Below, in pieces: positions 33,524 through 43,825 of a stretch of DNA of 64,000 nucleotides. Each line of letters opens with the position of its first letter. The first letter of the stretch is position 1. Source of the stretch: Verrucomicrobiota bacterium (GTDB taxonomy: Bacteria > Verrucomicrobiota > Verrucomicrobiia > Chthoniobacterales > UBA10450); NCBI GenBank assembly GCA_003218395.1, contig QHNJ01000006.1, forward strand, positions 20,543-84,542, read 5' to 3'. The position numbers and the translations under genes are program-made. The notes under the pieces are model-generated. The model was not told the DNA's origin. It did not search any database and was given only the letters and a program-made list of their open reading frames with translations.

Positions 33524-35561
33524 TTAGCGGCTTTCCTGCGAGGGCCCGGCGGACCCTTTCTTTTTCTCCTCTGGTCCGATGCCGATCTTTTTCAGGAATG
33601 GTTGGATCGATTGTTTCCGGCCGAGGAATTTTTCGATCGAGACGTTGACATCGCGCGAATCGCCCGGCTCGTAAATTTCGCGACGCAATCGCAAACCGGC
33701 TTGCTTGTCGAGGTAACCATTCTTCGCTTTCTCAAAGACGGTGGCCATATCGGCGGCTATCGCGTCGGCCCAAGCATAGCCGTAATACCCGGCATCGTAT
33801 CCATTCAAGTGACCAAAATAGGAAACGAACGTCGTGCTAGGATCGATTGGCAGAAAAACCTTTTCCAGAATCGGATTCGAAATCGCCACGCAGTCGTAAG
33901 TGTCATTTTCCGGGTGCTGCTCGTGCAGCGCGAGATCGAGCGACGCGAATGCGAACTGGCGTCGATAGAAAACACCCGCGTTGGCGAGCTTGGCGTCATT
34001 CATTTTTTTAATGATCTCCGCCGGAATTTTTTTCGACGGATCGTGGTAATCTGCCGCAAAAGTGTCGAGCACCTTTTTGTCCCAAACCCAGTTTTGCAGC
34101 ATCTGCGACGGCGCTTCGACAAAGTCACCGGGAACATGAGTCCCGACGAAGCGGCCATACTTCGCGCGGGTAACGATCGAATGCAAAGCGTGACCAAATT
34201 CGTGAAACAATGTTTCCACGTCGGTATGTGTCAGCAAAGATGGCTTGTCCGCAGTCGCTGGCGGGAAATTGCAGAGCAAGGCCACTGTTGGCCGCTGATA
34301 TTTTCCATCCGGCAACAGTTTGCCACTGATGATATCGAACTGTGCAAAGTGGTTGAACTTGCCTTCGCGCGGAAACATATCGAGATAAAACATGCCGAGC
34401 GGCTCACCGGTTGCGGAATCGGTTACGAGATAAAGCTGAAGATCATCGATCCACTTGTAAGGCGCAGTGATCTTTTCAAACTTCAGGCCGAAAATGCTCT
34501 GATAAATATTGAACATCCCGTCGAGCACTTTTTGGAACGGGAAGTACGCACGCAGGGCTTCCTTATCGACGGCGTATTTTTGCTTATTCCGCTGGTTACT
34601 GTAGTAGCGCCAGTCCCATACCTCGATCTTTGCGTTGGGATCATTCGTATCGGCGGCTTTCAACTTTTGTAATTCCGCGACTTCGCTGTCGAATTTCGGC
34701 TGAATTCCTGCAACCAAATCGTTAATATATTTTTCGGCATTCGCCCCGGTCTTAGCCATTTTGACCTCGGTTTGGAAATCATCCCACGATTTATAACCCA
34801 GTCGCAAAGCGATCTTGTTGCGAAGCGCAAGCATTTGATTGAGAACGGATACGTTTACGTCTTTAGCGAGCGTTTCCCGAATCACGTAAAGTTGCTTGCG
34901 CGTTGCTTCGCTCTTCGCGTTTTCCTCTACAGTATTAAATTGCCAAGTAACATTTGCCATTACGGTGCAGGCATCGTCTCCGGTCTTGATGCGAGGCGAG
35001 GCGAAGAAACTGTCAGGCAGGCCATCCAAATCGGCCTTTGTGAACATGACTGGAGCGCTTGCCTTAACAATATTCGTGTCGAAATCCGTTCCTAATTTGG
35101 ATAGCTCCTTGCGAAGCTGTTCGACTTCCTTGCGCTGATCTGCAGGCAAATCCAAACCCGCGCGCCGATAATCGCGGAACGTTTCGCTGAGCAGCTTTTC
35201 GTCTTCGCCGGAGAGCTTCGGATGCGTGTCCGCGAAAGCTTTGATCGCCTTGTAAACGTCTTCGCGATAATCAATCCCGACCGCCCATTCTTGAAAAGCC
35301 TTTACCGCGTTCTACGGTACTCTTAAAGGTCACCTTGCCCAAATCCTGGGCTCCAATTTGGTCGAGCGCCTTGTTCGCTTTCGCGATCGCTTCCTTCATG
35401 GCGGACTCGACTGCTTGCGGCGTTTGCTCCCAGTCGGGGATCGTGAACACGGCGTTCGCTTTCGCAGCCGCAACGCGAAAATCATCGACCGATTTTGATT
35501 CGGCGGCGGAGAAATCGACAACCATGGTGGAGAGCAAAATCGACAACCACAAGTTTTTCAT
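33524..35561 (-). pseudogene. M3 family oligoendopeptidase, frameshifted near 35303-35312
   Basis: N-terminal ORF from ATG 35561 ends ...KVTFKSTVERGKGFSRMGGRD*; shifted frame gives VKAFQEWAVGIDYREDVYKAIKAFADTHPKL continuous with ORF 35155-33524 containing HEFGHALH. Confidence 0.8.
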
Positions 35562-35642
35562 TTGGAAAGGTTTGATTGATGGAGAGAGCGAACATTGTGT
35601 AGAAGGTTTCTTCGGTAAAGCGAAAACACGCCATCCGCCGCC

Positions 35643-36215
35643 ATGATTGAAAAGTTTTTCCTCGCTTTTATTCCGATCTTTGTCGCGATTGATCCGATTG
35701 GACTCGTGGCAGTGTTCATGGGACTCGGGACGAACGCCTCGGGTGAACATCGAAAACAACAGGCATTTCTCGGAATCTTTACCGCCTTTTGCGTGGCTAT
35801 CGGCTTTATTTTTCTTGGGAAAATTATTTTTGCCGCGCTTGGGATTACGGTTGCCGATTTTCAAGTTGCTGGTGGTCTGATTCTACTGGGTCTCGCGGGA
35901 CGTGAATTGCTCGGTCTTGGGGCGCAAGATCGCGCCGGCAGCGACGAGTTCGGCGTCGTTCCGCTCGGCATGCCGCTGATCGCGGGGCCAGCGCTGCTGA
36001 CCGCGCTGCTGATTTTGGTGGATACGGTCGGCCTCGTCTTTACGCTTATCTCGCTGCTGGTAAACCTCGCGCTGGTCGCGATCGCGTTTTGTAATGCCGA
36101 CCTGTTTACGCGCTGGATGGGTAGACAGGGTTTACGCGGTGTCTCGAAAATAATCGCGCTTCTTCTTGCCGCGATTGCCATCAGCCTGATCCGACGTGGC
36201 TGGCACGCCGTTTGA
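35643..36215 (+). CDS. MarC family integral membrane protein
   Basis: FLAFIPIFVAIDPIGLVAVFMGLG; GGLILLGLAG; PLGMPLIAGPALLTALLILVDTVG. Confidence 0.92.
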   Translation: MIEKFFLAFIPIFVAIDPIGLVAVFMGLGTNASGEHRKQQAFLGIFTAFCVAIGFIFLGKIIFAALGITVADFQVAGGLILLGLAGRELLGLGAQDRAGSDEFGVVPLGMPLIAGPALLTALLILVDTVGLVFTLISLLVNLALVAIAFCNADLFTRWMGRQGLRGVSKIIALLLAAIAISLIRRGWHAV

Positions 36216-36255
36216 CCGGCGCGAACGCCGCTTCGACGTCACTTAAACTTTGACC

Positions 36256-36711
36256 TTATAAAGATTCTAAACGCCCGCCGGTGGGAGGATGCCGTCGTGA
36301 TTGCGGCCAAAATTCAACTAGCTCTGCGCTTTTATCACCAGCCTTATAGCGTGCATTTAACTCAACCTCAATTGCCTTGATCTCGTCCTGCTGCGGAAGC
36401 GGTTGCCCGTGATAGATGTACGCGGGTACACCATTGCGGTCCTGGGTTTGGGTAACCATTCCGTAGAGTTCGAGGCGACGCTGCTGCAATTGGGCCGTTG
36501 TCCAACTCCGGTATATGGGGCTTCGATAGCCCCACACTTCCGCGGAGGTGGAATAACGGGAGTAGGTGTAACCGGTCGTCACCGCCGGGGGCGAAGGCTG
36601 TTCTGCGCAGGCGATGAGGCTGGCGGCAAATGCTGCTACAAATAATTGTTTCATACGCTGGAGCTTGTAATCTGACCTATTGAACCACAGAAATTGCTCG
36701 CAGTCGCGCAT
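36256..36711 (-). CDS. Hypothetical lipoprotein
   Basis: MKQLFVAAFAASLIACAEQPSPPA internal lipobox-like start. Confidence 0.5.
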   Translation of the reverse strand: MRDCEQFLWFNRSDYKLQRMKQLFVAAFAASLIACAEQPSPPAVTTGYTYSRYSTSAEVWGYRSPIYRSWTTAQLQQRRLELYGMVTQTQDRNGVPAYIYHGQPLPQQDEIKAIEVELNARYKAGDKSAELVEFWPQSRRHPPTGGRLESL

Positions 36712-36854
36712 TTATTTTGCCGTTCGGTAACAATGTTGTAACTATGCCGCAAGCTAAATCCAAACAGGAGGCCAGACCCGATTCAGAGTAGCAAACTGAC
36801 AATCTAACTCGGGTCGTTGACACGCTGGCACACCTCGTTACTATCCTCGCTCCT

Positions 36855-38144
36855 ATGAGATTTCCTCTCCCGCTCACAGCGAAAATCGCGGCTTATATGA
36901 TCGGCCATAAATTGCGTGGCACGAAGAGGTTCGCCACGGTCCTTCAACTCGAGCCGTTGCACACATGCAACCTGACGTGCACTGGTTGCGGGCGGATTCG
37001 TGAATACTCCACATCGCTTAAAGACATGATGAGCTTGGAGGATTGCCTCGCCGCGGCGCAAGAGTGCGACGCGCCTATGATCTCAATCTGCGGGGGCGAG
37101 CCGCTCATCTACCCGCATATCGAAGCTTTGGTGAAAGGGTTGCTCGAGCAGAAGCGGATCGTTTACATCTGCACAAATGCCATGTTCATGCGCAAGAAAA
37201 TGCGCGAGTGGCTTGCATCACGATTCTCGATTCAACGGGAGTTTGCCGAAGGAAAAATCGTGGCGTTGCTTGGGGCAGGTCTAATCACCGAGAAAGACGC
37301 AGTCGAAATTCGAAAAGGTCCAAAGGATGCGGCCAAGCCAACGATCGGACCGACAGGTTGGATGTACTGGAACGTGCACCTCGATGGCCTCGAGCGTACG
37401 CATGATCTCATTGTGGAGCGCGAAGGCGTGTTCAAGGAATGCATCCTTGCAATCAAAATGGCAAAGCTGCTCGGCTACCAAGTCGCGACCAATACGACGA
37501 TCTACAAGGAAACCGATATGGAGGAGATCGAGCAGATGTTCGATTATCTTTCTGATCTCGGCGTGGATGGCCACACGATTACTCCTGGATACGATTACGA
37601 CGCCGCGAAGAAGGACATGATCAAGCGGCTCAATTTGCACCCGGAAAACTTCTTCCTAACCCGAGCGATGACGGTCCAGAAGTTCCGAAAAATCGAGGAA
37701 TGGATGAATCGGTACACGTTTTTTGGAACACCGGTCTATTTTGAATTTCTGGCGGGCAAGCGCGACCTCACCTGTTCAGCCTGGGCGATCCCGACGCGAA
37801 ATATTCGCGGATGGAAGGGGCCATGCTACCTCATGACCGACGCGCACTACTCAAGCTATGCGGAATTGCTCGAAAAAACCCAGTGGGACCGATACGGCGT
37901 AGTTAATGGAGTCGCACGCGACAGTCGCTGCGAAAATTGCATGGTGCACTGCGGCTATGAACCGACTGCAACGTTGGGTCTGCAAGCACGGCGCGGCGAT
38001 ACCTGGAAAACCGTCAAATTCAATTTCGGCCCGAAACCGAAGCCCACCGGTCGTGGCAGCGAAGTTCTCGCCTTTAACGGGGTGAGTTCTGGAAATGGAC
38101 ACGGCACGGGCAAGCGGGCTGAAGTGGCGGCGCAAGCCTCATAA
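36855..38144 (+). CDS. hpnH: Adenosyl-hopene transferase HpnH (radical SAM)
   Basis: LQLEPLHTCNLTCTGCGRIREYSTSLKDMMSLEDCLAAAQECDAPMISICGGEPLIYPHI; next to shc. Confidence 0.95.
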   Translation: MRFPLPLTAKIAAYMIGHKLRGTKRFATVLQLEPLHTCNLTCTGCGRIREYSTSLKDMMSLEDCLAAAQECDAPMISICGGEPLIYPHIEALVKGLLEQKRIVYICTNAMFMRKKMREWLASRFSIQREFAEGKIVALLGAGLITEKDAVEIRKGPKDAAKPTIGPTGWMYWNVHLDGLERTHDLIVEREGVFKECILAIKMAKLLGYQVATNTTIYKETDMEEIEQMFDYLSDLGVDGHTITPGYDYDAAKKDMIKRLNLHPENFFLTRAMTVQKFRKIEEWMNRYTFFGTPVYFEFLAGKRDLTCSAWAIPTRNIRGWKGPCYLMTDAHYSSYAELLEKTQWDRYGVVNGVARDSRCENCMVHCGYEPTATLGLQARRGDTWKTVKFNFGPKPKPTGRGSEVLAFNGVSSGNGHGTGKRAEVAAQAS

Positions 38145-38146
38145 GG

Positions 38147-40147
38147 ATGTTGAAATCGTCGAAAGACTTGATCGCGTTGCCGAGCGCGCCACCAGAGATA
38201 TTGGAATCTTATTCGGCGGCAGACGAGGAGATTTCGCAGACAATCACGCGCGCTCAAGAGAATCTATTACGCCAACAAAAGGCGGATGGCCATTGGTGCG
38301 GCGAGCTGATTGTCGATAGCACACTTTGCTCCGATTACATCCTTTTCATGCATTGGTGCGGGGACGTTGGTGCGCAATTGCAGCGGCGTTGCGTCCGTCA
38401 CATTCTAAAACGCCAACTGTCGGATGGCGGGTGGAATATTTATCACGGCGGTCCGAGCGAGATTAATGCTTCGGCGAAAGCATATTTTGCGCTTAAGCTT
38501 TCGGGCTGTTCGGTGGACGCGCCCTTTATGCAGGAGGCGCGCGCCAATATCATGCGCCGGGGTGGGATTCCGCAGATGAACACGTTCAGCAAGCTTTATC
38601 TTGCGCTAATGGGCCAGTTTCCTTGGAAATATTTGCCGGCCATCCCTGTGGAAATGGTGCTCCTGCCAAGTTGGGCACCGTTTCACATTTACAAAATGTC
38701 GTCGTGGAGTCGCGCGATGCTCATGCCGCTGGCGATCATCAGCCATTTCAAGCCCACTCGCATTTTACCTGGCGAAAAGCAATTGCATGAACTCTACCCG
38801 CTCGGTACCGAGCAAAGCGATTTGCGTCTGCCCCGCAGTGAATCCTTCTGGACGTGGCGCAATTTCTTTCTGCGACTCGACGATGTTTTGAAGTTTCTGC
38901 AGCCGCTTCGGATTCGCCCGCTGCGGCGACGTGCGCTCGAAGAAGCCGAGCGCTGGATGCTCGAGCGCATTGGTGAGGGCAGCGATGGCCTCGCGGCGGT
39001 GTTTCCGGCGATGCTGAATTGTTTGATCGCGTTGCGTGCGCTGGGCTATTCGAAAACGAATCCGATTTACGCCAAGGCCGAAAAAGATTTTGCCGGGCTG
39101 TTCATAGACGATCCCGAGGATTTTCGTATACAACCCTGTCTCTCGCCTGTCTGGGACACTGCAATCAATATTATCTCGCTGGCAGAATCTGGTGTTTCCG
39201 CAGAACACCCCGCGCTGCAAAAAGCCGCCGAATGGCTCGTTAATAAGGAGGTGCAAATCCGCGGTGATTGGGCAGTAAATAATTCGCACCCCAAGGCGAG
39301 CGGGTGGGCATTCGAGTACAATAATATTTATTATCCCGACACTGACGACACGGCTATGGTGCTGATGGCGTTGCGGCTTGTACAGCCGAAAGATCGACGA
39401 TCACTCGATGAAGTCTTTCACCGTGCACTCGACTGGCAAATGAGCTTCCAATGTAAAGATGGCGGCTGGGCTGCGTTTGACAAAAACGTGACGACACCGT
39501 GGCTCGAAGACATGCCGTTCGCCGATCACAATGCAATTCTCGATCCAACCTGCAGCGACCTGACTGCGCGCACGCTCGAGCTGCTGGGGTACATTGGTTT
39601 TGATTCCGGCGCCAGGAGTGTCCGCGACGCAATCCGATACTTGATCGATACGCAAGACCATGACGGGTCGTGGTATGGTCGCTGGGGCGTCAATTACATT
39701 TATGGCACCTGGCAAGTGCTGCGGGGCCTGCGCGCGATCGGCCAGGATATGACGCAGGACTGGATATTGCGCGGCCGCGACTGGCTGGAGAGCTGTCAAA
39801 ACAACGACGGCGGCTGGGGTGAGACCTGCGGCACTTACGAAAATCCGTCAACCAAAGGCATTGGCGAGAGCACCGCATCACAAACAGCGTGGGCAATCAT
39901 GGGTATTTGCGCGTGCGGCGATCTCGACCGACGGAGTATTCAGCGAGGTCTACGTTTCCTGGTTGGCTCGCAAAAACCCGATGGCTCATGGGATGAAGAT
40001 CAAATTACCGGGACCGGATTTCCGCGCACGTTCTATTTGAAATACGACATGTATCGCCAGAATTTTCCGCTGCTCGCGCTTGCGACATATGTGAATTATC
40101 GCAGTGGTCTCGGACATCGCCCGAGTTTTTATCCCTGCGACCGGTAG
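38147..40147 (+). CDS. shc: Squalene-hopene cyclase
   Basis: DTDDTAMVLMAL (DxDD), many QW motifs (e.g. DGSWYGRWGVNYIYGTW, NNDGGWGETC). Confidence 0.97.
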   Translation: MLKSSKDLIALPSAPPEILESYSAADEEISQTITRAQENLLRQQKADGHWCGELIVDSTLCSDYILFMHWCGDVGAQLQRRCVRHILKRQLSDGGWNIYHGGPSEINASAKAYFALKLSGCSVDAPFMQEARANIMRRGGIPQMNTFSKLYLALMGQFPWKYLPAIPVEMVLLPSWAPFHIYKMSSWSRAMLMPLAIISHFKPTRILPGEKQLHELYPLGTEQSDLRLPRSESFWTWRNFFLRLDDVLKFLQPLRIRPLRRRALEEAERWMLERIGEGSDGLAAVFPAMLNCLIALRALGYSKTNPIYAKAEKDFAGLFIDDPEDFRIQPCLSPVWDTAINIISLAESGVSAEHPALQKAAEWLVNKEVQIRGDWAVNNSHPKASGWAFEYNNIYYPDTDDTAMVLMALRLVQPKDRRSLDEVFHRALDWQMSFQCKDGGWAAFDKNVTTPWLEDMPFADHNAILDPTCSDLTARTLELLGYIGFDSGARSVRDAIRYLIDTQDHDGSWYGRWGVNYIYGTWQVLRGLRAIGQDMTQDWILRGRDWLESCQNNDGGWGETCGTYENPSTKGIGESTASQTAWAIMGICACGDLDRRSIQRGLRFLVGSQKPDGSWDEDQITGTGFPRTFYLKYDMYRQNFPLLALATYVNYRSGLGHRPSFYPCDR

Positions 40148-40168
40148 GGCGCGACCGCCGGGCGCGCC
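40143..40168. repeat. Third copy of the 26-mer GGTAGGGCGCGACCGCCGGGCGCGCC (one arm only)
   Basis: Identical to ligD left arm 8339-8364; contains the TAG stop of shc (40145-40147). Confidence 0.96.
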
Positions 40169-40224
40169 AGGCACGGAAAAATAAGTCCTGTTCTTGGGTT
40201 TAATCCGATCTAAGAGTACTATCT

Positions 40225-40827
40225 ATGGCTTACGAATTACCAAAATTACCCTACGCTTACGATGCTCTGGAGCCGCATATTGATGCACGAACGATGGAGA
40301 TTCATCACACTAAGCATCATCAGGCCTACATCACCAACGTCAATAACGCGATCAAAGGCAAAGCCGATCTGGAAAATAAATCGGTCGAAGATTTGATCAG
40401 TAATTTAAGCGCTGTTCCGGAAGATATTCGCACTGTGGTGCGAAATAACGGCGGTGGACACGCCAACCATTCCTTCTTCTGGAAGATCATGGATCCGAAC
40501 GCAGGCGGCGAGCCGAAAGGCAAGCTTGCCGATGACATCAAATCCGCCTTCGGCAGCTTCGACGACTTCAAAGAGAAATTTGCAGCCGCCGGGGTGGGCC
40601 GTTTCGGCAGCGGCTGGGCGTGGCTCATCAAGAACAAGAGTGGAAAGCTCGAAATCATTTCCACGCCGAATCAGGACAGCCCGCTCATGGATGGCAACAA
40701 GCCAGTCCTTGGCGTCGATGTTTGGGAGCATGCGTATTATCTGAAGTACCAGAACCGTCGGCCTGACTACATAAAGGCTTGGTGGAACGTGGTGAACTGG
40801 GACGCGGTCGCCAAAAATTATAGCTAG
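40225..40827 (+). CDS. Superoxide dismutase (Fe/Mn)
   Basis: [68 protein letters not shown]. Confidence 0.97.
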   Translation: MAYELPKLPYAYDALEPHIDARTMEIHHTKHHQAYITNVNNAIKGKADLENKSVEDLISNLSAVPEDIRTVVRNNGGGHANHSFFWKIMDPNAGGEPKGKLADDIKSAFGSFDDFKEKFAAAGVGRFGSGWAWLIKNKSGKLEIISTPNQDSPLMDGNKPVLGVDVWEHAYYLKYQNRRPDYIKAWWNVVNWDAVAKNYS

Positions 40828-40847
40828 CGCTCGATCATAGCTTCTTA

Positions 40848-40915
40848 CTGTAGCGGCGGTCTGTGACCACCGGTAAACTTGTACCTGGTTCGGCGGCCAC
40901 AGACCGCCGCTACAG
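40848..40915. repeat. CTGTAGCGGCGGTCTGTGACC...GGCCACAGACCGCCGCTACAG inverted repeat
   Basis: Left 40848-40872 vs reverse complement of 40891-40915, 23/25 identical; between sod and dapL. Confidence 0.95.
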
Positions 40916-40921
40916 AGGAAA

Positions 40922-42157
40922 ATGGCGTATCTAAACGAAAATTATCTCAAGCTTCAAGCTGGGTATCTTTTTCCGGAAATCGCGCGTCGCGTCCGCGAAT
41001 TTTGCGAGGCGAATCCGAACGCGGCGAAAAGATTGATCCGTTGCGGCATTGGTGACGTAACCGAGCCGCTGCCGCGCGCCGCTGTCAAAGCGATGAAGCA
41101 TGCGGTCGATGAGCTGGGAAAACGCGAAACCTTTCGCGGGTACGGTCCCGAGCAAGGTTACGAATTTCTAAGATCGACAATTGCGCAAAACGATTATCGG
41201 GACCGCAACGTCGAGATCGCGGATGATGAGATCTTTGTCTCTGACGGATCGAAATGTGATTGCGGATATATTCTCGATATTCTTGGGGACCAAAACAAAG
41301 TCGCGGTCCCCGATCCGGTCTATCCGGTCTATGTCGACACGAACGTGATGGCGGGCCACAGCGGCCGGGCGAAAGGAGATGGCAGCTACGAAGGCATTCT
41401 TTATTTGCCGTGCACCATCAAGAACGGATTTGTTCCCGAACCGCCAAAAGAACATGTCGATCTTGTTTATCTTTGTTTTCCCAATAACCCTACCGGAGCG
41501 GTTGCATCTCGCGAACAACTTTCACGGTGGGTCGAGTACGCGCAGGAACACGAGGCATTGCTGGTTTTTGACGCTGCTTATGAAGCGTATATTGCGCAGC
41601 CGAATATTCCGCATTCGATTTTCGAGATTCCTGGCGCGCGCGAGTGCGCAGTGGAATTACGCAGTTTTTCCAAGAACGGCGGTTTCACCGGGGTACGCTG
41701 CGGATTTACTGTCATGCCAAATTCGTTACTCGCGCGAACAGAGAGCGGGCGACGAATGCCTCTCCACCAACTTTGGCATCGGCGCTGGAGTACAAAGGCG
41801 AACAGCGTGAGTTATCCCGTGCAACGTGGTGCGGAGGCTCTTTACACATCACACGGCCGAGAGCAGGTTCGCGCTCTCATTGACCATTACAGGGGGAATG
41901 CAAGAATTCTCAGCGAAGCTGTGGCAAAAACCGGCATGATGGTTTTCGGCGGAGTAGATGCCCCTTACATCTGGGTGAAAACGCGGGATGGCCTGACGAG
42001 CTGGCAAATGTTCGATCGCATGCTGCGCGACTTAAGCGTGGTCATCACGCCCGGCAGCGGTTTTGGCGCACAGGGAGAAGGGTACTTTCGCATTTCTGCT
42101 TTCAATAGTCGGCAGAACGCTGAGGAGGTAGCGCAGCGTTTGAAAAGCTTCGCTTAA
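40922..42157 (+). CDS. dapL: LL-diaminopimelate aminotransferase
   Basis: 411 aa; [71 protein letters not shown]. Confidence 0.96.
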   Translation: MAYLNENYLKLQAGYLFPEIARRVREFCEANPNAAKRLIRCGIGDVTEPLPRAAVKAMKHAVDELGKRETFRGYGPEQGYEFLRSTIAQNDYRDRNVEIADDEIFVSDGSKCDCGYILDILGDQNKVAVPDPVYPVYVDTNVMAGHSGRAKGDGSYEGILYLPCTIKNGFVPEPPKEHVDLVYLCFPNNPTGAVASREQLSRWVEYAQEHEALLVFDAAYEAYIAQPNIPHSIFEIPGARECAVELRSFSKNGGFTGVRCGFTVMPNSLLARTESGRRMPLHQLWHRRWSTKANSVSYPVQRGAEALYTSHGREQVRALIDHYRGNARILSEAVAKTGMMVFGGVDAPYIWVKTRDGLTSWQMFDRMLRDLSVVITPGSGFGAQGEGYFRISAFNSRQNAEEVAQRLKSFA

Positions 42158-42254
42158 TACGGACATCGCTGCTGCCGCCTTGTTCGCCGTCACCGCGAAT
42201 CCTCCCTTGTCGGCGGTGCCCAGGCGCGTAACGTTCGGGTTTTGAAAAATCCGC

Positions 42255-42737
42255 GTGTCCGGTCCGCAACAAAATTTACAGCAACTTTATCGCTTTTGTT
42301 TTTTGATGCTGGGCGACGCGCGCAAAGCACAGGAAATCTTTCAGACAACTTTGCGCGAGGCGGCCTTGCGTGCCGCTCATGGGGAACTGCCCAAGGAGCC
42401 ATTTTGGCTTTTCCGCGATGCGCGCTGGCGTTGCTTGGAAGCAAGCGAAACTGACTTGCAGGCCGAGCCTCTAGAAATCGACGAGCATGACATAGTTCCG
42501 GAAGCTCCATCGCAAATTGAGCAGCTTGAGCCCGCTCAGCTGGCGATTTGGATCTCAAGCGCGCCGGACCCTCAGCGGACTGCCCTTACACTTTTTTATC
42601 TCGATGAGTTCGATTACCGAGAAATTCTCGATTTGGCGGAACTCAAGCTAAGCGAGCTTTCACGGCTGCTGGCGGTGGGACGGCGACAATTTCAAGCCTG
42701 GCTGGATGCCATGCTTCCTAAAAAGCCGAACGTATGA
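42255..42737 (+). CDS. ECF-type sigma factor-like protein (GTG start)
   Basis: C-terminal PDPQRTALTLFYLDEFDYREILDLAELKLSELSRLLAVGRRQFQ resembles sigma region 4; N-terminal region 2 weak. Confidence 0.65.
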   Translation: MSGPQQNLQQLYRFCFLMLGDARKAQEIFQTTLREAALRAAHGELPKEPFWLFRDARWRCLEASETDLQAEPLEIDEHDIVPEAPSQIEQLEPAQLAIWISSAPDPQRTALTLFYLDEFDYREILDLAELKLSELSRLLAVGRRQFQAWLDAMLPKKPNV

Positions 42738-43507
42738 AAACGCCGCACTTATCCCGCAGGATACGGGCTCTTGCTAACTGCGCGCCGATCACCGAGGAAC
42801 AGATGCGCGACCGATCCATGCGCTCGGCGGTTTTCCGTGCACGCACCTCCGATGAATTTGCAAATCAACAGAGCTTCGATCAAGCGGTGGCCGGCCTAGT
42901 TCGCAGCATTCCCATTCCGCCAGATATTGCCGAATGGTTTTCCGCCAAAGACTTAGTCTCGCCTTCCAAATGGACGTGGAAAAAAACTGTGCGCAACCCA
43001 GCCGTCCTCGCGATCGGGATCGCTCTTGTGGTAATCGCCGGGGTGCTGGTCTTCCAGTTCGTTGCACGACTGAATGATTTTCCGGGATCGGCAACCGCAC
43101 GGAAATTATTGACGATTGCCGCCTCGACACGATCGGTTCTCCTCGATCCGGTGAGTGCTGATGCTGGGACCTTGAGTGATTTGTTTTTCATGAAACATGG
43201 GCTGGAACATTACGACGTGCCGGCCGAGTTCGCGGATTTTCGGACAATCGGCTGCCGCGTTTTCGAAGACGATCAGTCGCAACGCGTCGCCCAAATCTGG
43301 GTGGCCGAGAAACGCATCCAGTTCTTTCTTTTTCCAGCGGAGAGGGATGTCAAGACGGGCGCAGTGTTGAGGTTTCCCGGCTGGCGGTACGTTCATCAAG
43401 AAGGCTGGGTTGCCGCGGTCACAGAGCACAACGGAGTGTGCTTCATGGCCGCGCTCCCTGGCCGTGAAAAAGACCTTGCCCCGTACATTTCGAAGACGAA
43501 ACAGTAG
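42734..43507 (+). CDS. Single-TM protein, candidate anti-sigma factor
   Basis: 4-nt overlap with the sigma-like ORF; cytosolic N-terminus, TM AVLAIGIALVVIAGVLVFQFVA, extracytoplasmic C-terminus. Confidence 0.55.
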   Translation: MKTPHLSRRIRALANCAPITEEQMRDRSMRSAVFRARTSDEFANQQSFDQAVAGLVRSIPIPPDIAEWFSAKDLVSPSKWTWKKTVRNPAVLAIGIALVVIAGVLVFQFVARLNDFPGSATARKLLTIAASTRSVLLDPVSADAGTLSDLFFMKHGLEHYDVPAEFADFRTIGCRVFEDDQSQRVAQIWVAEKRIQFFLFPAERDVKTGAVLRFPGWRYVHQEGWVAAVTEHNGVCFMAALPGREKDLAPYISKTKQ

Positions 43508-43564
43508 GTTGGAATCCGTTGACATGTCCCGACGCGGCATTGAATCTTTTCGCCGCAATTTGAT

Positions 43565-43636
43565 GCCAGGGTAGCTCAGCGGTAGAGCAGGGGACTCATA
43601 AGCCCTTGGTCGGGAGTTCGATTCTCCCCCCTGGTA
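43565..43636 (+). tRNA. tRNA-Met (anticodon CAT), no encoded CCA
   Basis: Acceptor GCCAGGG/CCCTGGT, D arm GCTCAGCGGTAGAGC, anticodon loop CTCATAA, T arm GGGAGTTCGATTCTCCC. Confidence 0.93.
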
Positions 43637-43733
43637 TTCCATTTTGGATTTTCGATTTCAGATTCTAGATTGTAGGCCGTCAGATAACGGCAATTTGATT
43701 AATGCCGACAGGGCGAGCCAGCAAAACGTCTTT

Positions 43734-43812
43734 AGACAGGATTCATGACATTGTTTGGTTTATCAGGGCTAGTTTTCCTTCAAACCTGTGAGAAATCCTG
43801 TTAATCCTGTCT
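43734..43812. repeat. AGACAGGATT...AATCCTGTCT intergenic inverted repeat
   Basis: 10-bp perfect arms at 43734-43743 and 43803-43812. Confidence 0.75.
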
Positions 43813-43825
43813 GAAGCGGCCATCG

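Noticed and set aside
33602-34672. 356-aa + strand ORF opposite the M3 peptidase
   Set aside because: Antisense shadow; the minus strand carries the M3 motifs
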